Source of the DNA: Pseudomonadota bacterium
GTDB lineage: Bacteria > Pseudomonadota > Alphaproteobacteria > Caulobacterales > Caulobacteraceae
Reading direction: 5' to 3'
DNA length: 64,000 bases
Assembly (NCBI GenBank): GCA_023451375.1
Contig: JAEXZS010000037.1
Span: 22,416-86,415 of the forward strand
Shown: positions 34,787-43,588 of the stretch, in pieces
Layout of the letters: the number at the start of each line of letters is the position of its first letter
Numbering within the stretch: position 1 is the stretch's first letter
The notes under the pieces: generated by a model
The model's input: the letters and a program-made list of their open reading frames with translations, nothing else
Told to the model about the DNA's origin: nothing
Databases searched by the model: none
Translations under genes and position numbers: made by a program

Positions 34787-36433
34787 ATGACGACCATGAA
34801 CCGCCGCGCGCTGCTGGCCGCCGGCGCCGCCGCGACCTTCGTCGCCGCCTCGGCCCCCACCCTGCCCGCCGGCGCCCAGGCCGCCCCCGACCGCGCCGCC
34901 GTTCTCGACGCGATGAAGCGCGCGACCCGGTTCATGCGCGAGGAAGCCGCCGTCGACGGCGGCTACGTCTGGCAGTACCTGCCCGACTTCTCGCGCCGCT
35001 GGGGCGAGCTCGAGGCCACGCCGACCATGATCTGGGTCCAGCCGCCCGGCACGGCGACCGTCGGCCACCTGTTCCTCGACGCCTATCACGCCACCGGCGA
35101 CGAATATTATTTCGAAGCCGCCAAGGCCGCCGCCGACGCCCTGATCCGGGGCCAGCATCCGGCGGGCGGCTGGAATTACGTCATCGACACCGCCGGCGAG
35201 GATTCGCTGAAGCGCTGGTACGAGACGGTGGGCAAGAACGCGTGGCGGCTGGAGGAATTCCAGCGCTACTACGGCAACGCCACCTTCGACGACGCGGGCA
35301 CGTCCGAGGCGTCGCAACTGCTGCTGCGGGTCTATCTGGAGAAGCGCGAGCGCAAGTATCGCGCACCGCTGGAGAAGGCGATCGCCTTCGTGCTGGACAG
35401 CCAGTACGCCAACGGCGGCTGGCCGCAGCGCTATCCGTTCGTCCAGAGCGGCGGCCTGCACGGGCACGAGGACTATACGCCCTACATCACCTTCAACGAC
35501 GACGTGGCGGGCGAGAACCTGGAGTTCCTGATCTACGCCTACCATGGGCTGGCGACGAACGGCCGGGGCGACGCGCGCATCCTGGACGCCATCCACCGGG
35601 GCATGGACATCTTCGTGAAGACCCAGCAGCCGCAGCCGCAACCGGCGTGGGGCCTGCAGCACTTCCCGGACACGCTGAAGCCCGCCGGCGCGCGGACGAT
35701 CGAGCCGCAGGCCTTCGTCACCCATGCGACCGGCGGCAACATCCGTTCGATGCTGGGCTTCTATCGCCTGACTGGCGACCGCAAGTTCCTGGAGCGCCTG
35801 CCCGAGGCGCTGGACTGGCTGGACCAGGTCAAGGCGCCGGAGGCCCTGCGCGGTCCGGGCCGGACGCACCCGACCTTCATCCTGGAGGGGGCGAACACGC
35901 CGGTCTATATCCACCGACGCGGGTCCAACGCGACGAACGGCCAGTATTACGCCGACGACAGCCCGGACAATCTGATCGTCCACTACGGTTCGTTCCGCAA
36001 TGTCGACACGGCGGCGCTGCGGCGCGAGTACGAGGCGCTGGCGGCGATGTCGGCGGACGAGGCGACGCGCGGTTCGCCGCTGAAGGCGCGGCCGGGCTCG
36101 CTGCACCTGCCGAAGTATTTCACCCTGCAGGACGTCGATGTGTGGGACATGTCCAGCGAGGCGCGGCGTGCGGCGCGGCCGACGGCCGGGCGGGCGGCGG
36201 AGCTGATCGCGGGGCTGAACGCGCGCGGCTACTGGCCGACGCCGCTGACGACGACGTCCAATCCCTACATCGGCGATGCGCCGGCGGCGGTGACGGGCGG
36301 GGAGTACCAGATGACCCGCGTCGGCGACCTGTGGGACACCTCGCCCTATCGGACCGACTTCCCGGCGGAGGGCGTCTCCACCTCGGTCTTCATCCGCAAC
36401 ATGGGCGAATTGATCGAGACGCTGGCGGTTTAG
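34787..36433 (+). CDS. Pectate lyase, polysaccharide lyase family 10
   Basis: A 548-residue exported pectate lyase that cleaves polygalacturonate by beta-elimination, giving 4,5-unsaturated products for KduI. A Tat-like leader (MTTMNRRALLAAGAAATFVA, ending PAGAQA) precedes an all-alpha (alpha/alpha) toroid typical of PL10. Conserved stretches include ANGGWPQRYPFVQSGG, YTPYITFNDDVAGEN, ATGGNIRSMLGFYRLTGD and TSNPYIGD near the C terminus. The start at ATG 34787 with AGGAG upstream is preferred over the 33-codon upstream extension, which would run across operator 5. Being a single gene behind a perfect operator copy, it is probably the main extracellular or periplasmic depolymerase of the locus. 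Confidence 0.92.
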   Translation: MTTMNRRALLAAGAAATFVAASAPTLPAGAQAAPDRAAVLDAMKRATRFMREEAAVDGGYVWQYLPDFSRRWGELEATPTMIWVQPPGTATVGHLFLDAYHATGDEYYFEAAKAAADALIRGQHPAGGWNYVIDTAGEDSLKRWYETVGKNAWRLEEFQRYYGNATFDDAGTSEASQLLLRVYLEKRERKYRAPLEKAIAFVLDSQYANGGWPQRYPFVQSGGLHGHEDYTPYITFNDDVAGENLEFLIYAYHGLATNGRGDARILDAIHRGMDIFVKTQQPQPQPAWGLQHFPDTLKPAGARTIEPQAFVTHATGGNIRSMLGFYRLTGDRKFLERLPEALDWLDQVKAPEALRGPGRTHPTFILEGANTPVYIHRRGSNATNGQYYADDSPDNLIVHYGSFRNVDTAALRREYEALAAMSADEATRGSPLKARPGSLHLPKYFTLQDVDVWDMSSEARRAARPTAGRAAELIAGLNARGYWPTPLTTTSNPYIGDAPAAVTGGEYQMTRVGDLWDTSPYRTDFPAEGVSTSVFIRNMGELIETLAV

Positions 36434-36445
36434 CGTTTTGGTGGT

Positions 36446-37129
36446 CTAGCGGTTCGCCTCGAGCGCCGCGGCCAGCTTGCCCGCCAGGCGGCAGGTCGCG
36501 CCGCCGTCGGGGCGGGCCTTGTCGCGGGCGGCGACGCGGATGTCGGTGCGGCCCGGACGGATGCGGACGACCGCGTCGTGGGCGAAGCCGAACCAGGCGC
36601 CCTCATGCACGCCCTCGACCTCGAAGGTCGAGGCGCGGACGACCGGAAAGCCGGCGTCGACCAGGGCCGAGGCCGCCTGCTGGGCCAGCACCTGGGTCGG
36701 GATCGAAACCGCCGCCGGGCAGGCGTCCGGTCCGGCCGGGGTCGAGCCGCGATGGAAGGCGGCCAGACGCGAGAAGACCGGCGGCTCGGCGGCGTTGCTG
36801 GTCACGTCGCGCGGCGTTCCGGCCTCGTACCGCGCCGCCTGCCACAGGAAGCCGCCGACCGCGGCGCCCGCCAGCGCGAGGGCGATCGCGGCGTAAAGCC
36901 CCCTGCCCTTCAGATCGCGAAACGCCAGGAGCGTGGCCACGAGGGCGGCGGCCAGGCCGAGCCAGGCCAGAATGCGGGCGACGGTCCAGGTCAGGACGTC
37001 ATGGGCCGTCCCGATGTCCAGCCCGCCGAAGCGCGTCGCCGCCACCGCTGCCACGATCAGCACCAGGGGCGCGGCGGCCAGCGCCGTCAGCCAGGGCAGG
37101 ACGGCGGGCAAGGGCTTTCTGGACGGCAT
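36446..37129 (-). CDS. DUF1499 family membrane protein
   Basis: A 227-residue protein with three predicted membrane segments in the first 100 residues (LPWLTALAAAPLVLIVAAVAA, ILAWLGLAAALVATLLAF, LYAAIALALAGAAVGGFLW) followed by a soluble DUF1499-type domain (GFPVVRASTFEVEGVHEGAWFGFAHDAVVRIRPG, DIRVAARDKARPDGGATC). The biochemical role of this family is not known. It is convergent with the pectate lyase gene, 12 bp away, and lies 22 bp beyond the stop of, but in the opposite order to, the acyl-CoA synthetase gene on the same strand, so it may be co-transcribed with that gene's mRNA. It does not look part of the pectin locus. Confidence 0.8.
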   Translation of the reverse strand: MPSRKPLPAVLPWLTALAAAPLVLIVAAVAATRFGGLDIGTAHDVLTWTVARILAWLGLAAALVATLLAFRDLKGRGLYAAIALALAGAAVGGFLWQAARYEAGTPRDVTSNAAEPPVFSRLAAFHRGSTPAGPDACPAAVSIPTQVLAQQAASALVDAGFPVVRASTFEVEGVHEGAWFGFAHDAVVRIRPGRTDIRVAARDKARPDGGATCRLAGKLAAALEANR

Positions 37130-37151
37130 CGGCGCTCCGGATTTTTTGGGA

Positions 37152-38774
37152 TCAGGCGGGCAGACGGTAGTCCTTCATCCGCTCGCGCAGAAGCTTCTTG
37201 TCGATCTTGCCCGTGGCGCCCAGCGGGATCTCGTCCACCGCGACCACGTCGTCCGGCATCCACCATTTGGCGATCTTGCCCTGCAGGAAATCGAGATGCT
37301 CCTGCTTGTCCAGGGTCTCGCCGTCCTTCAGCTTGACCAGAAGCACCGGGCGCTCGTCCCACTTGGCGTGGGCGGCGCCGATGACGGCGGCCAGCTCGAC
37401 CTTCGGGTGACCCACGGCGATGTTCTCGATCTCGATCGAGCTGATCCATTCGCCGCCGGACTTGATCACGTCCTTGGAACGGTCGGTGATCTGCATGAAG
37501 CCCATGTCGTCGACCGTGGCGACATCGCCGGTGTCGAAGAAGCCCTGGTCGTCGACGATCGAGCCCTCCTCGCGGAAGTAGGCGCGGGCGACCGTCGGGC
37601 CCTTGACCATCAGGTGGCCGTAGGTGTGGCCGTCGTGATCCAGCGTCCGGCCGGCGTCGTCCTTCAGCTTCAGCTCGATGCCCAGCGGCGGCGTGCCCTG
37701 TTTGACGCGCCACTTCAGCTGTTCCTCGAACGGCTTGTCCGCCAGCTCGGGCGTCATGTTCGACAGGGTGCCGATGGGCGAGGTCTCGGTCATGCCCCAG
37801 CCCTGCAGAACCTCGATGCCATAGTCGTCGTGGAAGGCGCGGATCAGGCTTTCCGGCACGGCCGAGCCGCCGATCAGCACGCGATTGACGGTCGAGAGCT
37901 TGAGGTCGTTCTGCTTCATGTGGGCCAGCAGGCCCTGCCACACGGTGGGAACGGCGGCCGAGAAGGTCACGCCCTCGCTCTCCAACAGTTCGTACAGGGA
38001 GGCGCCGTCCATCTTGGCGCCCGGCATCACCAGCTTGCAGCCCGAGGCCGGGCCGACGAAGGCGATGCCCCAGGCGTTGGCGTGGAACATCGGCACGACC
38101 GGCAGGATCACGTCCGAGGTCTTGCCGCCGACCACCGAGGACTGCAGCGCCATGAAGGTGTGCAGGAAGTTGGAGCGGTGCGAATACAGCACGCCCTTCG
38201 GATTGCCGGTCGTGCCCGAGGTGTAGCAGAGGCCGCAGGCGGTGCTTTCCTCGAAGTCGCCCCAGACGCAGTCGGCCGACTGGCCTTCCAGGACCGCCTC
38301 ATAGGCCTCGGCCTTCGGCAGCTTGGTCTGCGGCATGTGGGCCGCGTCGGTCATGACGATGACGCGCTCGACCTTGGGGATGTGCGGAAGGATGGCTTCC
38401 AGCAGCGGCACGAAGGTCAGGTCGACGAAGATCACCCGGTCTTCGGCGTGATTGATGATGTAGACCAGTTGCTCGGGGAACAGGCGCGGGTTCAGGGTGT
38501 GGCACACCGCGCCGATGCCCATGACGCCGTACCAGGTCTCGATGTGCTTCTCGGTGTTCCAGGCCAGGGTGGCGACGCGGTCGCCCGGCTTGATGCCCCA
38601 GGCCTTCAGCGCGTTGGAGACCCGCCTGGCCCGCTCGTGGATGGCGGCGTAGGTGGTGCGGGTGATCGGTCCCTCGACCGAGCGGGTCACGACCTCCCGC
38701 GATCCGTGCCAATTCTTCGCATGGTCGATGATCTTGTCGACCGTCAGCGGCCAGTCCTGCATCAAGCCCAGCAT
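37152..38774 (-). CDS. Medium/long-chain acyl-CoA synthetase
   Basis: A 540-residue adenylate-forming enzyme activating fatty acids to acyl-CoA. The AMP-binding P-loop YTSGTTGNPKGVLYSH lies near residue 185, GWGMTETSP near 330, DTGDVATVDDMGFMQITDRSKD near 415-435, and the C-terminal catalytic lysine region LGATGKIDKKLLRE near 520. The pattern matches the FadD/alkK-like group (540-550 residues). The start at ATG 38774 (MLGLMQDWPLTVDKIIDHA) is the family-typical N terminus; the open frame running on to 39587 is a shadow of the divergent kinase gene. Chain-length preference cannot be assigned. The 156-bp divergent gap to the next gene should hold its promoter. Confidence 0.92.
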   Translation of the reverse strand: MLGLMQDWPLTVDKIIDHAKNWHGSREVVTRSVEGPITRTTYAAIHERARRVSNALKAWGIKPGDRVATLAWNTEKHIETWYGVMGIGAVCHTLNPRLFPEQLVYIINHAEDRVIFVDLTFVPLLEAILPHIPKVERVIVMTDAAHMPQTKLPKAEAYEAVLEGQSADCVWGDFEESTACGLCYTSGTTGNPKGVLYSHRSNFLHTFMALQSSVVGGKTSDVILPVVPMFHANAWGIAFVGPASGCKLVMPGAKMDGASLYELLESEGVTFSAAVPTVWQGLLAHMKQNDLKLSTVNRVLIGGSAVPESLIRAFHDDYGIEVLQGWGMTETSPIGTLSNMTPELADKPFEEQLKWRVKQGTPPLGIELKLKDDAGRTLDHDGHTYGHLMVKGPTVARAYFREEGSIVDDQGFFDTGDVATVDDMGFMQITDRSKDVIKSGGEWISSIEIENIAVGHPKVELAAVIGAAHAKWDERPVLLVKLKDGETLDKQEHLDFLQGKIAKWWMPDDVVAVDEIPLGATGKIDKKLLRERMKDYRLPA

Positions 38775-38930
38775 CGTATCGTCCTGTCCCTTGGTGCGTC
38801 TGCTTGTATGCGACGCTTGAGCTGACGCTATCTTGGTGATCGTCGTTAAGCAACGTGACGCGACGGCAGGATCGGCGCGACGGATCGTCCCCGGTGGTCT
38901 TGGCGTCCGGGGCGATCTAGAAGGCGCGAC

Positions 38931-39578
38931 ATGGCCATACTGATCGCGATCACGGGGGGCTCCGGCTCCGGCAAGAGCACCCTGGCCGAGGCGCTGGTCT
39001 CGGCCCTGCCGCCGGGCAAGGCGGTGCTTGTCCGTGAGGACTCCTACTATCGCGACGCCGCCTCCCTGCCCGGCTTCGACGCGGCGACCTTCGACTTCGA
39101 CGACGTGGCGGCGCGGGACCATGACCTGATGATCGCCGACCTGTCGGAGCTGAAGGCGGGGCGGCCGGTGACGGCGCCGCTCTATTCCTTCATCCACCAC
39201 GGTCGTGAACCGGGCGGCGAGCCGGTCCCGGCGGCGGAGGTGGTGGTGGTCGAGGGCACCCATGTCCTGTGCACGCCGGAACTGACGGCCCTGTTCGACA
39301 TCCGCGTCTTCGTCGACACCCCCGCCGACATCCGCTTCATCCGCCGCCTGCTGCGCGACCAGGAAGAGCGCGGCCGATCGGCGGACTCGGTCGTGGCGCA
39401 GTATCTGGCGACCGTGCGTCCCGGTCATGAGCGGCTGACCGAACCGTCCCGCACCCACGCCGACTTCATCGTCGCCGACGCCACCGCGGCGGTGCGGCTG
39501 GAAGACCCGCAGGCCGTGGTGCGTCTGGCGGCGCCGGTGCTGGCGCATCCGCTGCTGCAGCCGCTGCTGGAAGACTGA
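38931..39578 (+). CDS. Uridine kinase-like P-loop kinase
   Basis: A 215-residue nucleoside/phosphoribulokinase-type P-loop protein. The Walker A motif TGGSGSGKST is at 8-17, REDSYYRDAASLPGFDAATFDFDD is the uridine-kinase substrate segment, and VVVVEGTHVLCTPEL carries the strand before the lid. RRLLRDQEERGRSADSV is the lid arginine helix. Family members phosphorylate uridine and cytidine with ATP or GTP. The length matches Udk (about 210). It is divergent from the acyl-CoA synthetase gene and has no functional neighbours in pyrimidine salvage, so the exact substrate is inferred from the family. Confidence 0.82.
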   Translation: MAILIAITGGSGSGKSTLAEALVSALPPGKAVLVREDSYYRDAASLPGFDAATFDFDDVAARDHDLMIADLSELKAGRPVTAPLYSFIHHGREPGGEPVPAAEVVVVEGTHVLCTPELTALFDIRVFVDTPADIRFIRRLLRDQEERGRSADSVVAQYLATVRPGHERLTEPSRTHADFIVADATAAVRLEDPQAVVRLAAPVLAHPLLQPLLED

Positions 39579-39669
39579 GAGGCCCACGCCTAGTGGGGGG
39601 TATCCGCGTCGCCGGTGTCGGCCCCCAACTCGACCCGGGCCTCACAGGCAATGGGGCCGAGACGCGCTG

Positions 39670-40344
39670 TCAGGGCCACAGCCGCGTTTTCGCCCATCCT
39701 TCGCCGTCGCGGTCGAAGCGGAGGCGGTCGTGGAGGCGGAAGGGACGGTCGCGCCAGAACTCGATCGAGCGGGAGATGACACGCCAGCCGGTCCAGCGGT
39801 CGGGGCGCGGCACGTCCTGGCCTTCGAAGCGGGCGGTCTCGCGGACCACGGCGGTCTCCAGCGTCGGACGGTCGTCCAGCGGCTGGGACTGGTCGGAGGC
39901 CCAGGCGCCGATGCGGCTCTCGCGGGCGCGGCTGGCGAAATAGGCGTCGGCCTCCTCCGGCGTGACGGGCTCGACCCGGCCGCGCACGCGGATCTGGCGG
40001 CGAAGCGACTTCCAGTGGAAGGTCAGGGCGGCGACGGGGTTGGCGTCCAGCTCCAGTCCCTTGGCGCTCTCGCGATTGGAGTAGAAGGTGAAGCCGCGCG
40101 CGTCGATGTCTTTCAACAGCACCAGGCGGGCGTCCGGCCAGCCGTCGGCGTCGACGGTCGACAGGGTCATGGCGTTGGCGTCGTTGACCTCGTGCGCGCG
40201 GGCGTCGGCCAGCCAATCGAGGAACAGGCCGATCGGCTCGGCGCGGTCGAAGATCGCCTCGTCGCCGTTGGCGGCCAGGGCGGCGGCGTAGTCGCGGGCG
40301 TATTCCTCTCGCGACGGGCTGGGCGGGATCACGGGCGCGGTCAT
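39670..40344 (-). CDS. pdxH: Pyridoxine/pyridoxamine 5'-phosphate oxidase
   Basis: A 224-residue FMN-dependent oxidase producing pyridoxal 5'-phosphate. The FMN-binding split barrel is clear: ARLVLLKDIDARGFTFYSN, ESAKGLELDANPVAALTFHW, and RQIRVRGRVEPVTPEEADAYFASR. The C-terminal family signature WTGWRVISRSIEFW...RLHDR and the arginine/histidine substrate ligands are present. The start at ATG 40344 (MTAPVIPPSPSREEYARDY) is normal for alphaproteobacterial PdxH. It is convergent with the uridine kinase-like gene across 91 bp and divergent from the DnaJ-like gene. Confidence 0.94.
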   Translation of the reverse strand: MTAPVIPPSPSREEYARDYAAALAANGDEAIFDRAEPIGLFLDWLADARAHEVNDANAMTLSTVDADGWPDARLVLLKDIDARGFTFYSNRESAKGLELDANPVAALTFHWKSLRRQIRVRGRVEPVTPEEADAYFASRARESRIGAWASDQSQPLDDRPTLETAVVRETARFEGQDVPRPDRWTGWRVISRSIEFWRDRPFRLHDRLRFDRDGEGWAKTRLWP

Positions 40345-40442
40345 GAGCGCTGATTACGCCGCCGACGCGTGCGTGGGAATGGGGATCGCGCCAGGGGCCT
40401 CAAGCAACGCGAAGCGCAACAGGCCGCCAAGGCCGCTCAGGG

Positions 40443-40457
40443 TTAACCTCATCTTGA
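40443..40457. promoter_or_regulatory. Possible CtrA half-consensus box upstream of the DnaJ-like gene
   Basis: TTAACCTCATCTTGA matches the TTAA-N7-TTAA CtrA pattern with exact spacing but one mismatch in the second half-site (TTGA). It lies 25 bp before the start codon, where CtrA boxes often overlap the promoter -35. A single imperfect match is weak evidence. Confidence 0.25.
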
Positions 40458-40481
40458 CCATGTAGAGCGAAGGCTGGGCGC

Positions 40482-41210
40482 ATGAGCGCCTCCCCTCCCT
40501 TTTCCGACGCCGTCCTGAGCGACGCCCTGGCGCTGCTGGGACTGGAAGGGCCTGCCGACACGCAGGCGCTGAAGGCTGCCTTCCGCGCGGCGGTGAAGGC
40601 GGCTCGGCCCGATCAGGGCGGGGACGCGGATCGGTTTCGCCGGGTCATCGCCGCCTATCGGCTGCTGCAGGCGCACGGCGCGCCGCGACTGGCCCTGGCC
40701 GCGCCGAAGCTCCGACCGCGCCCGCTGCCGGTCGTGGCGCTGACGCCGATGCAGGCCGTGCGGGGAGCGGAGATCGAATTGCGGCTGGGCAAGCGGCGCC
40801 TGAAGGTCGCGGCGCCGGCGGGTTTGCGCACCGGCGAACACCTGCGGCTGCGCGGCGGAGGCGAGGACGGTTCGGACCTGTATCTGGCCGTGCTGATCCG
40901 CCCGGCGGACGGTCTGTCGGCGATGGGCGACGACCTGTTCATGACGGCGCCGGCGGGGCGGCGCGTGCTGGCCGACGGCGGACGGCTCGAGATCGACACC
41001 CATGCCGGGGTCCGATCGGCCTGGGTGACGCCGGGCCTGCAGTCGCCCGTGCGGCTGAGCCTGCGCGGCCTGGGCCTGCCCGCGCGCGGCTCACGGCCGG
41101 CGGGACGGCTGATCGTGACGCTGAGCCCGTGCGAGGACGCGCCTTCGGCCGCCGGCGACCTGCTGGAGCGATTCACCCGGGTCTGGACGGCGGAGCGCCT
41201 GGCGGCCTAA
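40482..41210 (+). CDS. DnaJ-related protein with degenerate J domain
   Basis: A 242-residue protein. Residues about 10-65 resemble a J domain (DALALLGLEGPADTQALKAAFRAAVKAARPDQGGDADRFRRVIAAYRLL), but the invariant HPD is R42-P43-D44, so stimulation of an Hsp70 ATPase by the normal mechanism is doubtful. Residues about 80-230 are the DnaJ C-terminal substrate-binding fold (RGAEIELRLGKRRLKVAAPAGLRTGEHLRLRGGG, DLYLAVLI, SLRGLGLPARGSRPAGRLIVTL). There is no Gly/Phe linker or zinc finger. It ends 9 bp before aroC and is probably co-transcribed with it. Confidence 0.82.
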   Translation: MSASPPFSDAVLSDALALLGLEGPADTQALKAAFRAAVKAARPDQGGDADRFRRVIAAYRLLQAHGAPRLALAAPKLRPRPLPVVALTPMQAVRGAEIELRLGKRRLKVAAPAGLRTGEHLRLRGGGEDGSDLYLAVLIRPADGLSAMGDDLFMTAPAGRRVLADGGRLEIDTHAGVRSAWVTPGLQSPVRLSLRGLGLPARGSRPAGRLIVTLSPCEDAPSAAGDLLERFTRVWTAERLAA

Positions 41211-41219
41211 GTCGGGCCC

Positions 41220-42305
41220 ATGTCGCACAACACCTTCGGCCATCTGTTTCGCGTGACCACCTGGGGCGAGAGCCACGGGCCGGCGATCGGCTGCGTGGTG
41301 GACGGCTGTCCGCCGCTGATCCCGCTGACCGAGGCGGACATCCAGCCGTGGCTGGACCAGCGGAAACCGGGCGGCAGCCGCTTCGTCACGCAGCGGCAGG
41401 AGAGCGATACGGCGCAGATCCTGTCGGGCGTGTTCGACGACGGCGACGGGCCGGTGACGACGGGGACGCCGATCTCGATACTGATCCGCAACGAGGACCA
41501 GCGCTCCAAGGACTATGGCGAGATCGCCCGCGCCTATCGGCCGGGGCACGCGGACTTCGCCTATCAGACCAAGTACGGGGTGCGGGACCATCGCGGCGGC
41601 GGCCGGTCCTCGGCGCGCGAGACGGCCAGCCGCGTGGCGGCGGGAGCGGTGGCGCGGCGGGTGCTGGGCGACGGTGTGCGGATCCGCGCCGGGGTGGTGC
41701 AGATCGGTCCGCACCGGATCGCGCCCGAGGCGATCGACTTCGACGCCGTGCATGGCAATCCGCTGTTCGCGGCCTCGGCCGAGGTCGTCCCGGCGTGGGA
41801 ATCCTATCTGGACGGGGTGCGCAAGGCGGGATCGTCGATAGGCGCGGTGGTGGCGCTGGAGGTGACGGGCGTGCCCGCTGGCTGGGGTGCGCCGATCTAC
41901 GGCAAGCTGGACGCCGAACTGGCGGCGGCGCTGATGTCGATCAACGCGGCCAAGGGCGTCGAGATCGGCGCCGGCTTCGAGGCGGCGGAGCTGTCGGGGG
42001 AGGAAAACGCGGACGAGATGCGGCTGGACCTGAACAAACAGCCCGTCTTTCTGTCGAACCGGGCCGGCGGGGTGCTGGGCGGCATATCGACCGGCCAGCC
42101 GGTGACGGCGCGGGTGGCATTCAAGCCGACCTCCTCCATCCTGACGCCGCGCCAGACCATCACCCGCGACGGCGAGGAGACGGACCTGCGCACCAAGGGG
42201 CGGCACGATCCGTGCGTGGCCCTGCGCGCCGTGCCGGTGGTCGAGGCCATGGCCGCCTGCGTCCTGGCCGACGCCATGCTCAGGCACCGGGCGCAGGTGG
42301 GCTGA
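41220..42305 (+). CDS. aroC: Chorismate synthase
   Basis: A 361-residue chorismate synthase, the last common enzyme of aromatic amino-acid synthesis, turning 5-enolpyruvylshikimate-3-phosphate into chorismate with reduced FMN. The three family signatures are visible: GESHGPAIGCVVDGCP near the N terminus, YGVRDHRGGGRSSARETASRVAAGA in the middle, and KGRHDPCVALRAVPVVEAM near the C terminus. The length is normal (about 360). It starts at ATG 41220, nine bases after the DnaJ-like gene, and is convergent with a small glycine-zipper gene three bases beyond its stop. Confidence 0.97.
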   Translation: MSHNTFGHLFRVTTWGESHGPAIGCVVDGCPPLIPLTEADIQPWLDQRKPGGSRFVTQRQESDTAQILSGVFDDGDGPVTTGTPISILIRNEDQRSKDYGEIARAYRPGHADFAYQTKYGVRDHRGGGRSSARETASRVAAGAVARRVLGDGVRIRAGVVQIGPHRIAPEAIDFDAVHGNPLFAASAEVVPAWESYLDGVRKAGSSIGAVVALEVTGVPAGWGAPIYGKLDAELAAALMSINAAKGVEIGAGFEAAELSGEENADEMRLDLNKQPVFLSNRAGGVLGGISTGQPVTARVAFKPTSSILTPRQTITRDGEETDLRTKGRHDPCVALRAVPVVEAMAACVLADAMLRHRAQVG

Positions 42306-42308
42306 CGA

Positions 42309-42512
42309 TCAGGCGTCGGGCGCGTCGTCGTCGGACTTGGCCTTGTCGTTCTTGTTTTGCGCGGCCATGCCCGCCGTGCCCACGCCCGCGCCGATGGCGA
42401 CGCCGAGCGCGATGCCCAGCGCCAGGTTGTCCATGGCCAGGCCGAAGGCCACGCCGATGGCGATGCCCATGCCGATCCCGCCCGAGAAAAAGGCCGCGCC
42501 CTTGTTCTTCAT
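42309..42512 (-). CDS. Small glycine-zipper membrane protein
   Basis: A 67-residue protein. Residues about 6-50 form a glycine/alanine-rich hydrophobic stretch with repeated GxxxG spacing (GGIGMGIAIGVAFGLAMD, GIALGVAIGAGVGTAG), enough for two short membrane helices, followed by a charged tail (NKNDKAKSDDDAPDA). The coding bias fits a real gene, and its ATG at 42512 has GGAG upstream. Function is unknown. It lies between convergent aroC and divergent trxB with its own promoter in the 68 bp to trxB. Confidence 0.7.
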   Translation of the reverse strand: MKNKGAAFFSGGIGMGIAIGVAFGLAMDNLALGIALGVAIGAGVGTAGMAAQNKNDKAKSDDDAPDA

Positions 42513-42580
42513 CCCCGACTCCTTCGTGGCTGCGGCGACGATAGCATCGCGCGAAGCGGAATCAGCGCCTAAATAGGCGC

Positions 42581-43588
42581 ATGAGCACGCCCCGTTCCGT
42601 CCGCCTCGCCATCATCGGTTCCGGTCCCGCCGGCTGGACCGCCGCCATCTACGCCGCCCGCGCCTCGCTGAACCCGGTCGTTATCGCCGGCCTGCAGCCC
42701 GGCGGCCAGCTGACCATCACCACCGACGTCGAGAACTATCCCGGCTTCGCGCAGACCATCCAGGGCCCGTGGCTGATGGAGCAGATGCGCGCCCAGGCCG
42801 AGCATGTCGGGACCGAGGTCATCCACGACATCGTCGTCTCGGCCGACCTGTCGCAGCGCCCGTTCAAGCTGAAGCTGGACGGCGGCGACGAGCTGCTGGC
42901 CGAGACGGTCATCATCTCCACCGGCGCCCAGGCCAAGTGGCTGGGGCTGGACTCGGAGGCGGCCTATCAGGGCTTCGGCGTCTCGGCCTGCGCCACATGC
43001 GACGGCTTCTTCTATCGCGGCAAGGAGGTCGTGGTCGTCGGCGGCGGCAACACGGCCGTGGAAGAGGCGCTGTTCCTGACCAATTTCGCTTCGAAGGTCA
43101 CCGTGGTCCACCGCCGCGACGAGTTCCGCGCCGAGAAGATCCTGCAGGACCGGCTGTTCGCCAATCCCAAGGTCGAAGTGATCTGGAACCATGCGGTGGA
43201 AGAGGTGGTGGGCGTCGTCGACGGCGTGGCCCGCAACGTCACCGGCGTGCGGCTGAAGCATGCCCAGGACGGCTCGACCCGCGAGATTCCCGCCGACGGC
43301 GTCTTCATCGCCATCGGTCACGCGCCCTCGTCGGAGCTTTTCAAGGGCCAGCTGGAGACGAACTCGGGCGGCTATCTGCGGGTGAAGCCCGGCACGGCGG
43401 CGACGGCCATCGAAGGCGTCTGGGCCGCCGGCGACGTGACCGACGACGTCTATCGCCAGGCCGTCACCGCCGCCGGCATGGGCTGCATGGCCGCCCTGGA
43501 AGCCAGCCGATTCCTGGCCGAGGAAGACCACAAGAAGCAGGGCCACCCGATCAGCCACAAGGAGGCCGAGAAGATCGGCGCGTGGTGA
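42581..43588 (+). CDS. trxB: Thioredoxin-disulfide reductase
   Basis: A 335-residue FAD/NADPH enzyme that reduces thioredoxin. The FAD motif IIGSGPAGWTAAIYAARA is at 11-28, the redox-active CATC gives C137 and C140, the NADPH motif VVVGGGNTAVEEALFL follows, and the C-terminal FAD segment GVWAAGDVTDDVYRQAVTAAGMGCMAALEASRFL is intact. Length is slightly more than the usual 320 because of a short C-terminal tail (DHKKQGHPISHKEAEKIGAW). Its stop overlaps the GTG start of the following GNAT gene by four bases. Confidence 0.96.
   Translation: MSTPRSVRLAIIGSGPAGWTAAIYAARASLNPVVIAGLQPGGQLTITTDVENYPGFAQTIQGPWLMEQMRAQAEHVGTEVIHDIVVSADLSQRPFKLKLDGGDELLAETVIISTGAQAKWLGLDSEAAYQGFGVSACATCDGFFYRGKEVVVVGGGNTAVEEALFLTNFASKVTVVHRRDEFRAEKILQDRLFANPKVEVIWNHAVEEVVGVVDGVARNVTGVRLKHAQDGSTREIPADGVFIAIGHAPSSELFKGQLETNSGGYLRVKPGTAATAIEGVWAAGDVTDDVYRQAVTAAGMGCMAALEASRFLAEEDHKKQGHPISHKEAEKIGAW

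Noticed and set aside
39583..39597. Terminator between the uridine kinase-like gene and pdxH
   Set aside because: CCCAC/GTGGG is only a 5-bp stem with no T-run on either side.
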